A stretch of DNA of 5,151 nt from Actinomycetes bacterium (GTDB taxonomy: Bacteria; Actinomycetota; Thermoleophilia; RBG-16-64-13), in assembly GCA_021815245.1 (NCBI GenBank), contig JAKAHF010000226.1, forward strand, positions 1 through 5,151, written 5' to 3'. Positions 4,738-5,151 of the stretch are shown piece after piece (position 1 is the stretch's first letter; every line of letters starts with the position of its first letter). The notes under the pieces are model-generated. The model searched no databases and was not told where the DNA came from. It was given only the letters and a program-made list of their open reading frames with translations. Both the position numbers and the translations under genes were made by a program.

Positions 4738-5151
4738 TCGACGGGTTCCTCCGTTACCTGCATGTACACATGGGCCCCTGCCTCCTTGGTGTAGACCGAG
4801 AGGCTCTCCCCGAGGTCCTCGGGGCACGATCGTACCTTGCCTAGCTGGGTCTTGCCGGCGGTCACGATATCGCCTATCGAGACCACCGGGTCCTCTATGA
4901 AAAGCAGGCTGAGCGTGACTCCACTCGTCTGCTCGGGCTTGATGTCTATCTGCACATCGGGGTACTTGCCGTAGAGCATGTACTCCTTCACGGCGACCAC
5001 CGAACCCGAGATGGGCGCCGTCACCGGCGAGCCTACCCGAGCCCCCACCATGACAGAGGTAGGCCGGCCACCGTATGGCCCATCGAGTATGTAGTAGCGC
5101 ACCAAAGGCTCCGAGGAGAAGATGCCTCGAAAGAATCTGATCAGGGCGTTT
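4734..5151 (-). CDS. Beta-rich M23/lipoyl-like domain protein (5' end outside window)
   Basis: The frame stays open to the right edge, showing the last 138 residues and a TGA at 4736-4734. It begins NALIRFFRGIFSSEPLVRYY, possibly a basic or amphipathic segment. A beta-rich domain follows with GSPVTAPISGSVVAVKEYML and later VSIGDIVTAGKTQLGKVR. This V-x-AP-x-G-x-V ... V-x-x-GD-x-V-x-AG-x-x-LG pattern is shared by peptidase M23 (lysostaphin-like) barrels and biotinyl/lipoyl-like hammerheads. Only one His (in AGAHVYM) is visible and there is no HxH motif. No Lys sits in a classic MKM or DK biotin/lipoyl site. A catalytic role therefore looks unlikely, and it may be a degenerate binding or structural version. 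A TTG at 5105 could start a shorter form, but readable sequence before it argues for a longer protein. The NUDIX gene starts inside its stop codon, so the two are probably translated from one mRNA. Confidence 0.65.
   Translation of the reverse strand, partial: NALIRFFRGIFSSEPLVRYYILDGPYGGRPTSVMVGARVGSPVTAPISGSVVAVKEYMLYGKYPDVQIDIKPEQTSGVTLSLLFIEDPVVSIGDIVTAGKTQLGKVRSCPEDLGESLSVYTKEAGAHVYMQVTEEPVD
4746..4752 (-). promoter_or_regulatory. Shine-Dalgarno supporting a CTG start for the NUDIX gene
   Basis: Read on the minus strand this is GGAGGAA, inside the end of the upstream gene, with 8 nt to the CTG at 4737-4735. No ATG, GTG or TTG lies in frame between it and the zinc-ribbon cysteines. Confidence 0.6.

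Noticed and set aside
4738..4827. ATG at 4827 as the NUDIX start.
   Set aside because: It adds 30 Gly/Pro/Arg-rich residues wholly inside the upstream gene and unlike any NUDIX N-terminus. The ribosome site and cysteine spacing favour 4737.

Overview
The window is GC-rich, densely coded DNA. It looks bacterial, and a high-GC Gram-positive lineage (Actinomycetota, perhaps near Coriobacteriia) is a reasonable guess from base composition, the lipoprotein type and the divergent YchF relative. Nothing here fixes the taxonomy. No rRNA, tRNA, transposase, CRISPR array or phage gene is visible.

Layout. (1) Positions 1-134 (+) hold the 3' end of an unrecognised gene. It meets a GNAT acetyltransferase convergently (160-705, -), with a hairpin at 143-175 over the junction. 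(2) The acetyltransferase lies 7 bp behind a secreted lipoprotein gene with a PsbP-like domain (713-1360, -), so the two probably form an operon. (3) A 123-bp divergent intergenic region separates the lipoprotein from a YchF/Obg-family paralogue (1484-2497, +) that keeps a P-loop and an excellent TGS domain but has lost the usual switch motifs. (4) A 455-bp non-coding stretch (2498-2952) holds two kinds of repeat. One is a long imperfect inverted repeat that begins at the YchF-like stop codon. The other is a run of about 21-bp tandem repeats in a 148-base tract with no A on the + strand. (5) An orphan ABC ATPase of the ModF/PhrA-like type (COG1119 style) follows (2953-3747, +). (6) Its end overlaps by 15 bp the 3' end of a convergent Zn-ribbon/NUDIX hydrolase with a helical C-terminal extension of about 160 residues (3733-4737, -). 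(7) The NUDIX gene overlaps by 4 nt a truncated gene for a beta-rich, peptidase-M23/lipoyl-like domain protein that runs off the right edge (4734-5151, -).

Most genes look like housekeeping or accessory singletons, with no obvious shared pathway. The points that stand out are the degenerate YchF-like NTPase, the NUDIX gene that appears to start at CTG with a CTGA overlap, the NUDIX-helical fusion, and the repeat-filled intergenic region ahead of the ABC ATPase. I did not find a convincing multi-gene novel system.
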